From the NCBI GenBank assembly GCA_959020415.1, contig CAUERX010000006.1, positions 1 through 55,337 of the forward strand: a DNA stretch of 55,337 nt, given 5' to 3'. Of this stretch, positions 44,278 to 52,906 are shown one piece after another. A program made the translations under genes and the position numbers. The DNA is from an uncultured bacterium (GTDB lineage: Bacteria > Bacillota_I > Bacilli_A > RF39 > UBA660). How positions within the stretch are numbered: the first letter of the stretch is position 1; the number at the start of each line of letters is the position of its first letter. Under the pieces are notes generated by a model. That model saw only the letters and a program-made list of their open reading frames with translations. It had not been told where the DNA came from and did not search any database.

Positions 44278-45058
44278 TACGGAACATAAAGCTTATCTTC
44301 GAAAGATAAGATTAAATAAATTTTTAATTCGTTTCACACAGATAATTATTATTGTTTTACTTATTGTTTTATGGCAAATAGCGGCTGATTTTGGGTGGAT
44401 TAATACATTTATATCTTCTAGTCCAAAAGCGATTGTAACAACGATTATTAGCTTATATAATGATGGATCTTTATTTCATCATATATGGGTAACTTTTTAT
44501 GAAGTAATGGTTAGTTTTGTAGTCGGAACTTTAATAGGAATTGTTGTGGCAACTTTACTTTGGCGTTTTAAATTTTTAGCTAAAGTATTGGATCCATATT
44601 TAACAGTATTGAATAGTTTACCTAAAGTTTCTTTAGGCCCAATTATTATTATAATTGCGGGAGCTGGTACTGGTTCTATTATATTGATGGCCTTATTTAT
44701 TTCAGTTATTATTACGATTATGGATGTTCATCAAGCTTTCACTAATACTGATCCTAATAAAATTAGATTATTGCAAAGTTTTAAGGCAAATCCAAGGCAA
44801 ATATTCTTAAAGTTGATTTTACCAAGCAATTTTAAAAATATTATTGGGGTTCTTAAAGTTAATTTAAGTTTAACCTTCATCGGTGTTATTATGGGTGAAT
44901 TCTTAGTTTCAAAAGCTGGTGTTGGTTATTTAATTATGTATGGTTCCCAAGTATTTAACCTTAACTTAGTAGTAACAGGAATTATCTTACTTGCAGTAAT
45001 GGCTAGCGTAATGTATTATTTAATTCTTTTCTTAGAAAAAAGACTCTCTAAAAAATAG
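44270..45058 (+). CDS. ABC transporter permease, SsuC/TauC type
   Basis: 262 residues from ATG 44270, overlapping the ATPase stop by 8 nt; a TTG at 44261 is the alternative. Six helices; the coupling loop that docks on the ATPase is near LRLLQSFKANPRQIFLKLIL (the family EAA loop). WQIAADFGWINTFISSSP and the end GILLAVMASVMYYLILFLEK are typical. It would form the homodimeric channel of the importer. It ends in a terminator shared with the CRISPR array. Confidence 0.93.
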   Translation: MFSTEHKAYLRKIRLNKFLIRFTQIIIIVLLIVLWQIAADFGWINTFISSSPKAIVTTIISLYNDGSLFHHIWVTFYEVMVSFVVGTLIGIVVATLLWRFKFLAKVLDPYLTVLNSLPKVSLGPIIIIIAGAGTGSIILMALFISVIITIMDVHQAFTNTDPNKIRLLQSFKANPRQIFLKLILPSNFKNIIGVLKVNLSLTFIGVIMGEFLVSKAGVGYLIMYGSQVFNLNLVVTGIILLAVMASVMYYLILFLEKRLSKK

Positions 45059-45067
45059 AGAGTTTTT
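45044..45067. terminator. Bidirectional terminator between ssuC-type gene and CRISPR array
   Basis: CTCTCTA and TAGAGAG pair around an AAAAA loop, with TTTTT on the plus side and TCTTTTTT on the minus side. It ends the transporter operon and can end the minus-strand array transcript. Confidence 0.8.
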
Positions 45068-45088
45068 ATTATACTAAATTGTATAACA

Positions 45089-45651
45089 ACGTACTATGTT
45101 TTTAATATGACATAGTTCTAAAACTAAGAATAGATTTGTTACATTATCTGTTGTGTTTTAATACCATTTAATATGACATAGTTCTAAAACAGTAATAAGT
45201 GAAAGGGACACCTAAGCAGCGTTTTAATACCATTTAATATGACATAGTTCTAAAACTCACAGTTAAAAGACAGTGGGGAATTAGAAGTTTTAATACCATT
45301 TAATATGACATAGTTCTAAAACTAAACGGCATCGGGATACATTTTTTTTATGTTTTAATACCATTTAATATGACATAGTTCTAAAACGGTAAGACGTATA
45401 CAGTCTTAAATGTCTCAGTTTTAATACCATTTAATATGACATAGTTCTAAAACCTAATAAAAACCGTGTCTTCGCTATTTCTCGTTTTAATACCATTTAA
45501 TATGACATAGTTCTAAAACTTATTTCCATCACCTGCGTGCCAAGCATTTGTTTTAATACCATTTAATATGACATAGTTCTAAAACTAATTGTTCCACTTT
45601 GTTTTGTAAATCTTCGTTTTAATACCATTTAATATGACATAGTTCTAAAAC
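45089..45651 (-). CRISPR. Type II-A CRISPR array: 9 repeats of 36 bp, 8 spacers
   Basis: Repeats start at 45089 (degenerate), 45155, 45221, 45287, 45352, 45418, 45484, 45550 and 45616. Eight are identical over 36 bp, beginning GTTTTAATACC and ending TTCTAAAAC on the plus strand. Spacers are 30 nt except the 29-nt one at 45323-45351. Read on the minus strand the repeat begins GTTTTAGAACTATG, as type II-A crRNAs do, so transcription is leftward. The leftmost repeat keeps only its last 24 bp and marks the old end; the leader is on the right. Spacer 45520-45549 reads NAWHAGDGN on the minus strand, and 45257-45286 reads SQLKDSGELE on the plus strand. Confidence 0.97.
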
Positions 45652-45723
45652 CTCAAATTTAATTTTAAACTATGTTAACGATATAGTGACTCGTTTAATT
45701 AAATGGTAACTATGTTAGCTTAA
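45652..45723 (-). promoter_or_regulatory. CRISPR leader
   Basis: 72 nt between csn2 and the first repeat. The 3' end on the minus strand is ATTTGAG, the known leader end of one group of type II-A systems where Cas1-Cas2 anchors new spacers. AACTATGTTA occurs twice on the plus strand (45668-45677 and 45708-45717), exactly 40 bp apart. No clear promoter box was found. Confidence 0.8.
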
Positions 45724-46401
45724 TTATATCACAATTTCATCTAAATTATCATCAACGATTAGTTTTTTTTCATTTTCTAAAGTTGAGCCATAATTTTGAG
45801 AATCTAATAATAGAATACTGACTCTATTGTAAATTGCATACTTATAAAGCTCTTCCAATTCTAACTTGCTTAAATATTGTTTTAAATTAATAAATATTAA
45901 TAATTTATTTAAATTAAATATTCTTTCCAAATCTAATAACAAAAATAAGTTATTTAGAAGATTATCAGTAACTTTGATGTTTGGTTTTAATAATTTAATT
46001 AGTATATCAATGTTAAAGTCTTCGTTAATTTCAAGCGGTAAATCGATTTTTGATAAAATTTTTTTGAAACTATTTTTAAGTCTTTTATAATTATTTGATA
46101 AAGAATTATTTTCTATTTCATCATAATCATTTGAAATTAGCTTCGATAAATAATTTGAATATTTTTTAATAGTTAAATTTATATTAAAATAATCTGAAAT
46201 AATAGTTACCTTATTTGTTAAAACAATTTCATTATTTTCTTTATCAAAACAATAAATATCGTTAATAATATCACCATTCCCGATACAGTTAAGATTATTT
46301 ACACATCTATAAAAACAGCCTTTGTTTTCGATTTCAATACTATAAATTTCTTCATTATTAATTGTAATAAGGTTCTCAAAACAACTAAATCTTAATTTCA
46401 T
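45724..46401 (-). CDS. csn2: CRISPR adaptation protein Csn2
   Basis: 225 residues, usual size of the short Csn2 family. It begins MKLRFSCFENLITINNEEIY and has the late block LSKLELEELYKYAIYNRVSI followed by LLLDSQNYG, the conserved Csn2 C-terminal strand. Csn2 forms a ring tetramer that binds DNA ends and takes part, with Cas9, Cas1 and Cas2, in acquiring spacers. Its presence makes the locus subtype II-A. Its ATG overlaps the cas2 stop by 4 nt. Confidence 0.92.
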   Translation of the reverse strand: MKLRFSCFENLITINNEEIYSIEIENKGCFYRCVNNLNCIGNGDIINDIYCFDKENNEIVLTNKVTIISDYFNINLTIKKYSNYLSKLISNDYDEIENNSLSNNYKRLKNSFKKILSKIDLPLEINEDFNIDILIKLLKPNIKVTDNLLNNLFLLLDLERIFNLNKLLIFINLKQYLSKLELEELYKYAIYNRVSILLLDSQNYGSTLENEKKLIVDDNLDEIVI

Positions 46402-46718
46402 AGAATAATTAACCTTTCTTCATCGTCGATTATTTTTGAAGATGGTTGACCAATAATATATTCAATTTGAGCATATTGTTTTTCAGTAACAGTCAACATT
46501 TGAATAAGTCCTTTGTCAGGTGAATTTTTTCTTACCCTATCCATTAAATACTTTGTTTGATTGGAATTCAAAGTTAATTTTGAATATACAGATTCTTGGA
46601 GCATTATAAATCCTTCATTTAACAAAAATTTTCTAAATTTGCTATAATTTCTACGGTCTTTAGAGTACACATTAGGTAAATCAAAAAATACAATTGTCCG
46701 CATAGCTCTATTCCTCAT
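46398..46718 (-). CDS. cas2: CRISPR-associated endonuclease Cas2
   Basis: 106 residues from ATG 46718, whose start MRNRAMRTIVFFDLP aligns with II-A Cas2 (compare a streptococcal form with MR before the strand); ATG 46703 also has GAGGAA at good distance. The Asp of FFDLP is the conserved metal residue; KFRKFLLNEGFIMLQESVYS is the family helix. Cas2 dimers form the centre of the Cas1-Cas2 integrase. It overlaps the end of cas1 by 11 nt. Confidence 0.95.
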   Translation of the reverse strand: MRNRAMRTIVFFDLPNVYSKDRRNYSKFRKFLLNEGFIMLQESVYSKLTLNSNQTKYLMDRVRKNSPDKGLIQMLTVTEKQYAQIEYIIGQPSSKIIDDEERLIIL

Positions 46719-47580
46719 AAAATATAAAGTTCCTATATTCACTTTCACTTTCTATTGAAAGCAACGTATTTTTTACATATAAATTTATTATATCTTTAAG
46801 CGTATATAATTTATTATTATATTTATATTTGTTATTAAATAAATTAACTAATTCCATTTTGAAGTTTGAGTCAAATTCTCTTTTTTGATTATAGTAAACA
46901 AAGTTGTCAATAACTATTCTAAAGGGTTCCATTAAGTCACATGATAAATTAAAATTATTAAATTCACTTTTATGGTTAACACCAAGTTGTGTAATATATC
47001 CATTACTAATAACTTCTTTATTAAGCGTTGACAACAAAATAGCATATCCATAATTAAGCATAATATTTATTTTATCATCACTATTACGAATAAATTTTTT
47101 GGTAAATAAAACGTTAAAATATACTTTGGCAGCATGAGCTTCGCGATTAGTTTTATCGCCAATGGTAACATCTTTACTATATTCCATTAATAAATCAGAG
47201 GTTGGGGATTTTATTTTTTTTAAAAGTAGCATTTGATTCAAAATTTTGTTTTTAACAATCTTTTGCCAAATAATGTCTTTATTTTGTTTTTTCCATTTAC
47301 TTTGATTAATTATTTTCTTTGAAGTATTATGACAATTATAATAAGCAATTACTTCACCAAAAGGATTGTGTTTTTCATCGCATAAAATAACATTTATTTT
47401 ATTTTGAGATAATTCTTTTAGCAGATAGGCAGAAATAGATACAGATGTGGAATCAATAATAAGTGTATCTATTTCTGATAAATGAATATATTTCTCATCT
47501 AAATCTTGTTTAACTACTAAAAATCGATTTTTATAACTTATTTTGGTAGCTTTATTAATAACAACAGTTCTAAAACTCAT
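46708..47580 (-). CDS. cas1: CRISPR-associated integrase Cas1
   Basis: 290 residues. The catalytic set is E147 (NREAHAAKVYF), H203 (GVNHKSEF) and E218 (CDLMEPFR), the same spacing as S. pyogenes Cas1. It inserts new spacers at the leader end. Its ATG lies within the last 11 nt of cas9, so the two are coupled. Codons 2-5 contain GTTTTAGAACT, identical to the first 11 nt of the array repeat in crRNA sense. Confidence 0.95.
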   Translation of the reverse strand: MSFRTVVINKATKISYKNRFLVVKQDLDEKYIHLSEIDTLIIDSTSVSISAYLLKELSQNKINVILCDEKHNPFGEVIAYYNCHNTSKKIINQSKWKKQNKDIIWQKIVKNKILNQMLLLKKIKSPTSDLLMEYSKDVTIGDKTNREAHAAKVYFNVLFTKKFIRNSDDKINIMLNYGYAILLSTLNKEVISNGYITQLGVNHKSEFNNFNLSCDLMEPFRIVIDNFVYYNQKREFDSNFKMELVNLFNNKYKYNNKLYTLKDIINLYVKNTLLSIESESEYRNFIFYEE

Positions 47581-49279
47581 CTTTATCCTCGTACAATCCG
47601 GTTACAGATTTATAGATTATTGTGGCATGACTAATTATTCTTTGATTTTTCTTTCCAAAAGCTGTGGATAACTCGCTATTTAAGCTTTTTAGATTAGCTT
47701 GCTCAGGATTGAATTTTAATAATTTAAACATTTGTTTAATAATAATCTCTTTTTCATCGGTGGTTAGTTTACTGATGTTATCATACTTAAAATAGTTTTT
47801 CATTTTATCTACTAAATCATTATATAATTTATATTCTTTTTGTATTCTATCCACAATGTAAATTACAATTTCTGAAAGTTGTTTATTATATTGTTCATCA
47901 CTTAAGTTGTCGTTTTTTTGACCATTTAAAACTTTATTTAAGGTATACTTCCATTCAAATAAATGCTTTTTATCAATTATGAATTCTTTGGCGTTACAAA
48001 CTTCAACAGTATCAGAGGCACCTCTTAAGGAACATATTTGACCATCCCAGTTTAATATTACATTAAATGGAATTTTATCTTTCACGATTTCTAAAGAGTC
48101 TTCCCTGGTTAATTTAAACAAATGTCTAATATAATCTTCCTTGACCATTTGGTCATGAAGCTTGTCGATATAAATAGGAATCCCAATCATCCTTTGATTA
48201 TCTTTTCCTTTTTTAGTGAACTTAATAACACAGGCATAACTAGGGTAAATAGTACTATAGCTCCCATAATATTCGGTGTTTAAATTACCCTTTGATTGTA
48301 CTCCACCTTTACCTTTTTTAGATAAATTTTGATGATAAAATTCGCCACTTTTTATTTCAACCTTTTTAGATACTAATATATCACTATTATATAAAGTTTT
48401 TTCTACAGTTTTAATAAATACTTTATTATCGATTAAAACTTCACCACTTTTTTCGTCATAAGGAATAACTTTTTCATCGATATTATTAATAAGATAGCTG
48501 TAACTTCGGTTATATTTATATTCACCTTCCTGATATAGCTCATAATTTCGGGCTTTTAGACTTTCGAAATTAGTTTCTTTTAAAAATTTTTCTTTGTAGT
48601 AACCTAAAGCAGCGGCTAGATAAGCATCATGTGCGTGATGGTAGTCATTAAGGTCACGGTATTTAAATATTTCGAATTTTTGTCTAAATTCGCTTGAAAG
48701 ATTAGCTTTTAAATATATAACTTTAGTCTTTTTATGATAATTAGTTAATATATTAGCTACATGCTTGGATATTTGTCTAGTTTCAACAATTTGTCTGTTA
48801 ATGAATCTGTTGATATCTTCATCTCTATATCTATCTCTTTTAAGATTATTAAATTTCTTACTACTCATTAGTTCGTTGTTTTTAAGTCTATTCCACCAGG
48901 CAATGTTTTCTTTACTCCTAAATTGAACTGGAACGGTAAAGCTAGCCGCTTTTAATTGATTTTCTTCTTTGAGAACTAAAGCTTTGTTTTCAAAAGAATC
49001 ATCTTTTATTAAGGTTCTCGGGATTATATGGTCAACTTCATAGAGATCTAACTCTTCAACATTTAATGGTTTTCCTGAATATAAACTCTTACCTTCTTGG
49101 AGAAAATACAAATATAATTTTTCTTTATTAAATTCTTGTTCATCTTTACTTTTTAACGTTTTAAACAAACGTTCATAGTTGTCGATGCCATTTTTTGCCT
49201 TTTGATAAGCAGTAATTATTTTTTCTTTACGGCTTCTCTTTCGCTTTTTGGCTTCAGTTCCGCGTGACATTTCGATCAT
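47570..49279 (-). CDS. cas9: Cas9 C-terminal part (RuvC-II, HNH, RuvC-III, PAM-interacting domain)
   Basis: 569 residues from ATG 49279. It opens MIEMSRG with the RuvC-II Glu (E778 in full-length numbering), then HNH with DLYEVDHIIPRT (H859), RuvC-III with YHHAHDAYLAAALG (His990, Asp993), and the PAM-reading end. No other break occurs. It is in the same frame as the N-terminal part, 19 codons after its TAA. GGA lies 7 nt before the ATG as a weak ribosome site, so separate synthesis is possible in principle. Together the two parts would be 1344 residues, close to SpCas9. Confidence 0.93.
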   Translation of the reverse strand: MIEMSRGTEAKKRKRSRKEKIITAYQKAKNGIDNYERLFKTLKSKDEQEFNKEKLYLYFLQEGKSLYSGKPLNVEELDLYEVDHIIPRTLIKDDSFENKALVLKEENQLKAASFTVPVQFRSKENIAWWNRLKNNELMSSKKFNNLKRDRYRDEDINRFINRQIVETRQISKHVANILTNYHKKTKVIYLKANLSSEFRQKFEIFKYRDLNDYHHAHDAYLAAALGYYKEKFLKETNFESLKARNYELYQEGEYKYNRSYSYLINNIDEKVIPYDEKSGEVLIDNKVFIKTVEKTLYNSDILVSKKVEIKSGEFYHQNLSKKGKGGVQSKGNLNTEYYGSYSTIYPSYACVIKFTKKGKDNQRMIGIPIYIDKLHDQMVKEDYIRHLFKLTREDSLEIVKDKIPFNVILNWDGQICSLRGASDTVEVCNAKEFIIDKKHLFEWKYTLNKVLNGQKNDNLSDEQYNKQLSEIVIYIVDRIQKEYKLYNDLVDKMKNYFKYDNISKLTTDEKEIIIKQMFKLLKFNPEQANLKSLNSELSTAFGKKNQRIISHATIIYKSVTGLYEDKDEF

Positions 49280-49336
49280 TATATTTTCCGGCTCGTAACC
49301 AATATATTGGACTAATTCTTCGACGATTTTAAGAGA

Positions 49337-51604
49337 TTAATAAATGCCACGTTTAACGGCAGGTGAAGTAGCTAAATCAGCTACCACTTCATAATTAAGT
49401 TTATGGATATTATCTAAAGAATTAAAATCATCTATCATTTTTTGAAATTTATATTTTTTATCATTAATTATCTGCATAAAGTTTTTTTCAGTTTCGATCA
49501 GCAAATCCATGATTGATAATTTTCGATTATTTTCTTTATCTTCATAATATTTGTTTTCTAATAAAAGACGTGATAAACTACTCCAGCCTTTATATCTTTT
49601 ACTTAATATTTTATTAATAGCCTGACTAGATAAATCAGGGTATTCCTCTTTGATCTTTGTTTTTAAGATATCTTTGTCTTCAAAAATGGTGATCCAACTA
49701 ATGATATTTTCCGCATCATTTTCATTACAATTTGTTCCTTCAAATATTCCATTTGGTCCAAAAAAATCAACATAGGGTTTCATATTGTTAGCAAACTTTT
49801 TATCAGCTGAATATCCTTCAACTTTAAGATCATTCATTGGGAATTCCTCTAATGTTTTAAGATAATTAATAAAGATTTTTTCAGTTATTGTTTTAGCATT
49901 CTTTAAAAATAATTCCTGATATATTTTGTTGATTGTATCTGGTGTTAATCGATGGTTATTAACTTTTATTTGTTTTAGTTCATTAAATACTTTATATTTT
50001 GAATATAAAATAGAATTGGCAGGAATAGCTGGCTCTTTTAATATATATGTACAATTTGAAATCATTCTAGTTATAAACTTTTGAGCAGAGCTACTTAAAT
50101 CAACTACTTCTTCAAAATTAAATGGTGTAATGCTAACATTGTTTTGACGACGAACAAGCCAAGCATTGGGATTGGTTTTTCCTTTAATACTAGTAGTATT
50201 ATTAAGCGGTCCTACATAATAAGGTATTTTGAATGTTAATATTTTTTCTATTTTATATGTATCGCCTATTTTATCTAATAAAAATGGATAATATTTCCCT
50301 TGGTTCTCAATAATTATATTAAGTTCATTTTTATTCAGTTGATATGGATATTTACCATTATCAGAATTGGTAATTTTAGGCATAAATTGCTCATTTTCAA
50401 TTTCGGCTAACTTTATTTGGAACCATACATCAATAAGTTTTTTGTCGCTTACTTTTTCTAAAGACTTTTCTAGGCTTTTCTTAATAGCTGAAGCAAAACT
50501 TTTATAATCTAAACCATTCTTTATATATTTATCAAAAATGCATGGATTTTTTTCTGTGCTTCTAAATACTTTACGATATTCGGCTTTATCATAGCTTAAA
50601 ATATCTTTTAAAAATCTTAAATCTTCTTTATGTTTCATGTATTTTGAAACCATTAATGAAGAGATATTGGTATCTTCAGCCCCTTTAAATAAATTTTTTA
50701 AAAACAGCATATCATATAATTCTTTTATTTCCTCTAAAATACTGATATATTCACCCATCGTAGTTTCTAGTTCTTCAAATTTATCTTCAAAATCAGTTCC
50801 TTTGAAACTAATTGATAGAGCTTTATCAGTTGACACATTAAACATTTTAATAACATCTGATTTATTTCCTATCATTAATTTTGTAAATTCCGATATGAAA
50901 TTTTTATTATCAAGGCATTTGATGTTTTCTTTAATTAATAATTCTTTATCTTTTTTGGACTCTTGAAGTAAGGCATTTTTCAGTTTTTCTTGGTCTATTA
51001 AAGATATCAAGTTTTCATCAAATTCTAGATTTGGATGTTCAATTATTTCAGTGAATAACTCGTTTATTTTTTCGATGATATTTAGATTATTAACATTAAA
51101 ATTATCACTACTATATAAGAAATTTCCACGATGTTTAATTATATGGTGAATAGCTAAATATACTAATCTAATATCTTTTTGTTCCTTGTTGTCAAGTAGT
51201 TCTTTTCTTAAATGGTATATTGTTGGAAACTTTTTATTATATTTAATAATTTGACTTTGTTCTTCAGCGGATATTGTAATTGTTTTATTTTTTATATCAT
51301 TTTTATTATAAGCACTTTCCCTTAATTTTTGATAGAATGTTGGGTCGACTTTATTTATTTCATCTTTAAAAATATCTTGAAGTAAACTTATGCGTTTTCT
51401 TCTTCTGTCATAGCGTCTTCTAGTACTTCTATATAATCTTCTTTGCTCGGCAGTTTCAGCTTGATCGAACAATCTAACGCCCCAAAGTTTTTTACCACCT
51501 TTTTTCATTATTTTAAAATTACTACTTTGCATAACAGCCCAACCAACTGAAGCGGTTCCAATATCCAAACCGATATTGTATTTCTTATTTACATCACAAT
51601 TCAT
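49337..51604 (-). pseudogene. cas9: Cas9 N-terminal part, ended by an in-frame TAA
   Basis: 755 residues from ATG 51604 (AGGAGGAAGAATT upstream; an ATG at 51634 precedes the ribosome site and overlaps the tracrRNA promoter). RuvC-I has D14 (IGLDIGTASVGWAV), the Arg-rich bridge helix is at about 54-78, then the REC lobe. It ends ATSPAVKRGIY, then TAA at 49339-49337, then SLKIVEELVQYIGYEPEN. In homologs a Gln stands at this point (GIYQSLKIV or GILQTVKVV), so a CAA-to-TAA change explains it. The break separates RuvC-I and the REC lobe from the rest of the nuclease. Confidence 0.95.
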
Positions 51605-51621
51605 AATTCTTCCTCCTAATA

Positions 51622-51650
51622 TTGACAATATCATTTATAAATGGTATTAT
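51622..51650 (+). promoter_or_regulatory. tracrRNA promoter
   Basis: TTGACA at 51622-51627, 17 bp, TATTAT at 51645-51650, with TG upstream of the -10 (TGGTATTAT). The spacer contains the palindrome CATTTATAAATG (51632-51643). It overlaps the cas9 leader on the other strand. Confidence 0.85.
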
Positions 51651-51656
51651 TAAGAT

Positions 51657-51779
51657 GTTTTAAGAATGTAATATTCTTAAAATGATATTAATACCATTTA
51701 ATATGACATAGTGAGTTAAAATAAAGGTTTTACCCTAAACACTTATTTTAGATAAGTTACTGCGTGGTGCAGTTTTTTT
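51657..51779 (+). ncRNA. tracrRNA
   Basis: A 25-nt anti-repeat at 51688-51712 is identical to the array repeat in plus sense, so it pairs with the minus-strand crRNA. Then come GAGTTAAAATAAAGG as in the S. pyogenes tracrRNA, a nexus hairpin GGT-TTT-ACC (51726-51734), a stem ACTTAT/ATAAGT (51741-51757), and a terminator hairpin ACTGC/GCAGT with T7 (51759-51779). Before the anti-repeat is a 10-bp hairpin (TTTTAAGAAT/ATTCTTAAAA, 51658-51682). It is divergent from cas9. All parts needed for a working guide are present. Confidence 0.93.
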
Positions 51780-51861
51780 ATTTTTTTAACCCTTCGTGAA
51801 TATTTTAACATATAAAAATCTTTTTAAATAGAATTTCCGAGTTACTCGTTAACTTTTCGAT

Positions 51862-51892
51862 AAAAAAGTTGTCTAATTTTAGACAACTTTTT
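51862..51892. terminator. Bidirectional terminator after tsaD
   Basis: AAAAAGTTGTCTAA and its inverse pair around a TTTT-rich loop, with A and T runs outside; 10 nt from the tsaD stop. It also isolates the tracrRNA region (51780-51861 holds nothing else I can support). Confidence 0.8.
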
Positions 51893-51900
51893 AGTTACAC

Positions 51901-52902
51901 TTATTTTAATTCATCGTTAGCTTTAGCATTTAAATCTAAGCCTGCTCTTCTACCTAGTTTATAGGCATAGTAGCCAGCGGCACCAATCATGGCAGCATTA
52001 TCCGTACAATATTTAATTTCAGGAATTGTTAAATTAATATTATTAGTTTGACATTCTTTAGTAAGGCTTTCTCTTAAACCACTATTAGCGGCAACGCCAC
52101 CAGCAACTATTAAATTTTCTACACCATATTCTTTTAATGCGTGCATAGTTTTCTTAGTTAGTATTTGCGTAGCTCTATTTTGAAATGAGGTAGCCATATT
52201 AGCCGAGTTTATTTCATGACCTTTTTGTTTTTCGTTATGAACTAAATTTATAACTGCACTTTTTATCCCACTAAAACTAAAGTTATAAGAATCATCATCC
52301 AATGGTAATGGTAAATTATAGGTGTCTTCTCCTTGATGGGCTAATTTATCGACAAGCGCTCCTCCTGGATATGGAACATTAATTACCCTGGCAACCTTAT
52401 CATAAGCTTCACCAACGGCATCATCCAACGTACCACCTAAATGTTCAAATTTATAATCTTCAGGCATATAGAATAAATCAGTATGACCACCACTTACAAC
52501 TAAAGCTATTAAAGGGAATTCTAAAGGTTTAACTAAGTTATTAGCATAAATGTGTCCGGCATGATGATGAACAGGAATTAACGGCTTATTATAGGTGAAT
52601 GCTAATGTTTTAGCAGCCATTAAACCAATTAATAATGAGCCAATTAATCCTGGGCCGTAAGTAACAGCAATAGCAGTAATATCATCCATAGTCATATTAG
52701 CTTTAGCTAGTGTTTCTTCTAAAACCAAAGTTATGTTTTCTATATGCATACGACTAGCAATTTCTGGTACTACTCCTCCATAATTAGCATGAGTATCCAT
52801 TTGTGACAATATGACTGTCGCGATTTCCTCACGGCCATCTTTAATAATAGAAGCGCTAGTTTCATCACAGCTTGATTCAATCGCTAAAATATATGTTCCC
52901 AT
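51901..52902 (-). CDS. tsaD: tRNA threonylcarbamoyladenosine transferase TsaD
   Basis: 333 residues. Starts ILAIESSCDETSAS; metal-binding His pair in VHHHAGHIYAN (H113, H117); ATPase-fold motifs YGPGLIGSL and VSGGHTDLFY; ends with VAGGVAANSGLRE and the Asp in KYCTDNAAMIG. It transfers the threonylcarbamoyl group to A37 of tRNAs reading ANN codons, with TsaB and TsaE. It is the last gene of the tsaE-tsaB-rimI-tsaD operon, which holds most of the t6A pathway (TsaC is elsewhere). Confidence 0.97.
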   Translation of the reverse strand: MGTYILAIESSCDETSASIIKDGREEIATVILSQMDTHANYGGVVPEIASRMHIENITLVLEETLAKANMTMDDITAIAVTYGPGLIGSLLIGLMAAKTLAFTYNKPLIPVHHHAGHIYANNLVKPLEFPLIALVVSGGHTDLFYMPEDYKFEHLGGTLDDAVGEAYDKVARVINVPYPGGALVDKLAHQGEDTYNLPLPLDDDSYNFSFSGIKSAVINLVHNEKQKGHEINSANMATSFQNRATQILTKKTMHALKEYGVENLIVAGGVAANSGLRESLTKECQTNNINLTIPEIKYCTDNAAMIGAAGYYAYKLGRRAGLDLNAKANDELK

Positions 52903-52906
52903 ATTT

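Noticed and set aside
45089..45651. Spacers directed at the two elements in this window
   Set aside because: By eye no spacer matches either element; a proper alignment on both strands would be needed to be certain.
49337..49339. TAA in cas9 as a recoded Gln codon
   Set aside because: Many genes here end in TAA with no sensible extension, so general reassignment is excluded. Site-specific read-through cannot be excluded but shows no special context.
51604..51634. Longer Cas9 start at 51634
   Set aside because: The perfect AGGAGG lies between 51634 and 51604 and fits only the ATG at 51604.
51622..51690. Natural single-guide long tracrRNA that targets the cas promoter
   Set aside because: The predicted start leaves only a few nt before GTTTTAAG, and that segment forms its own hairpin, so there is no guide portion.
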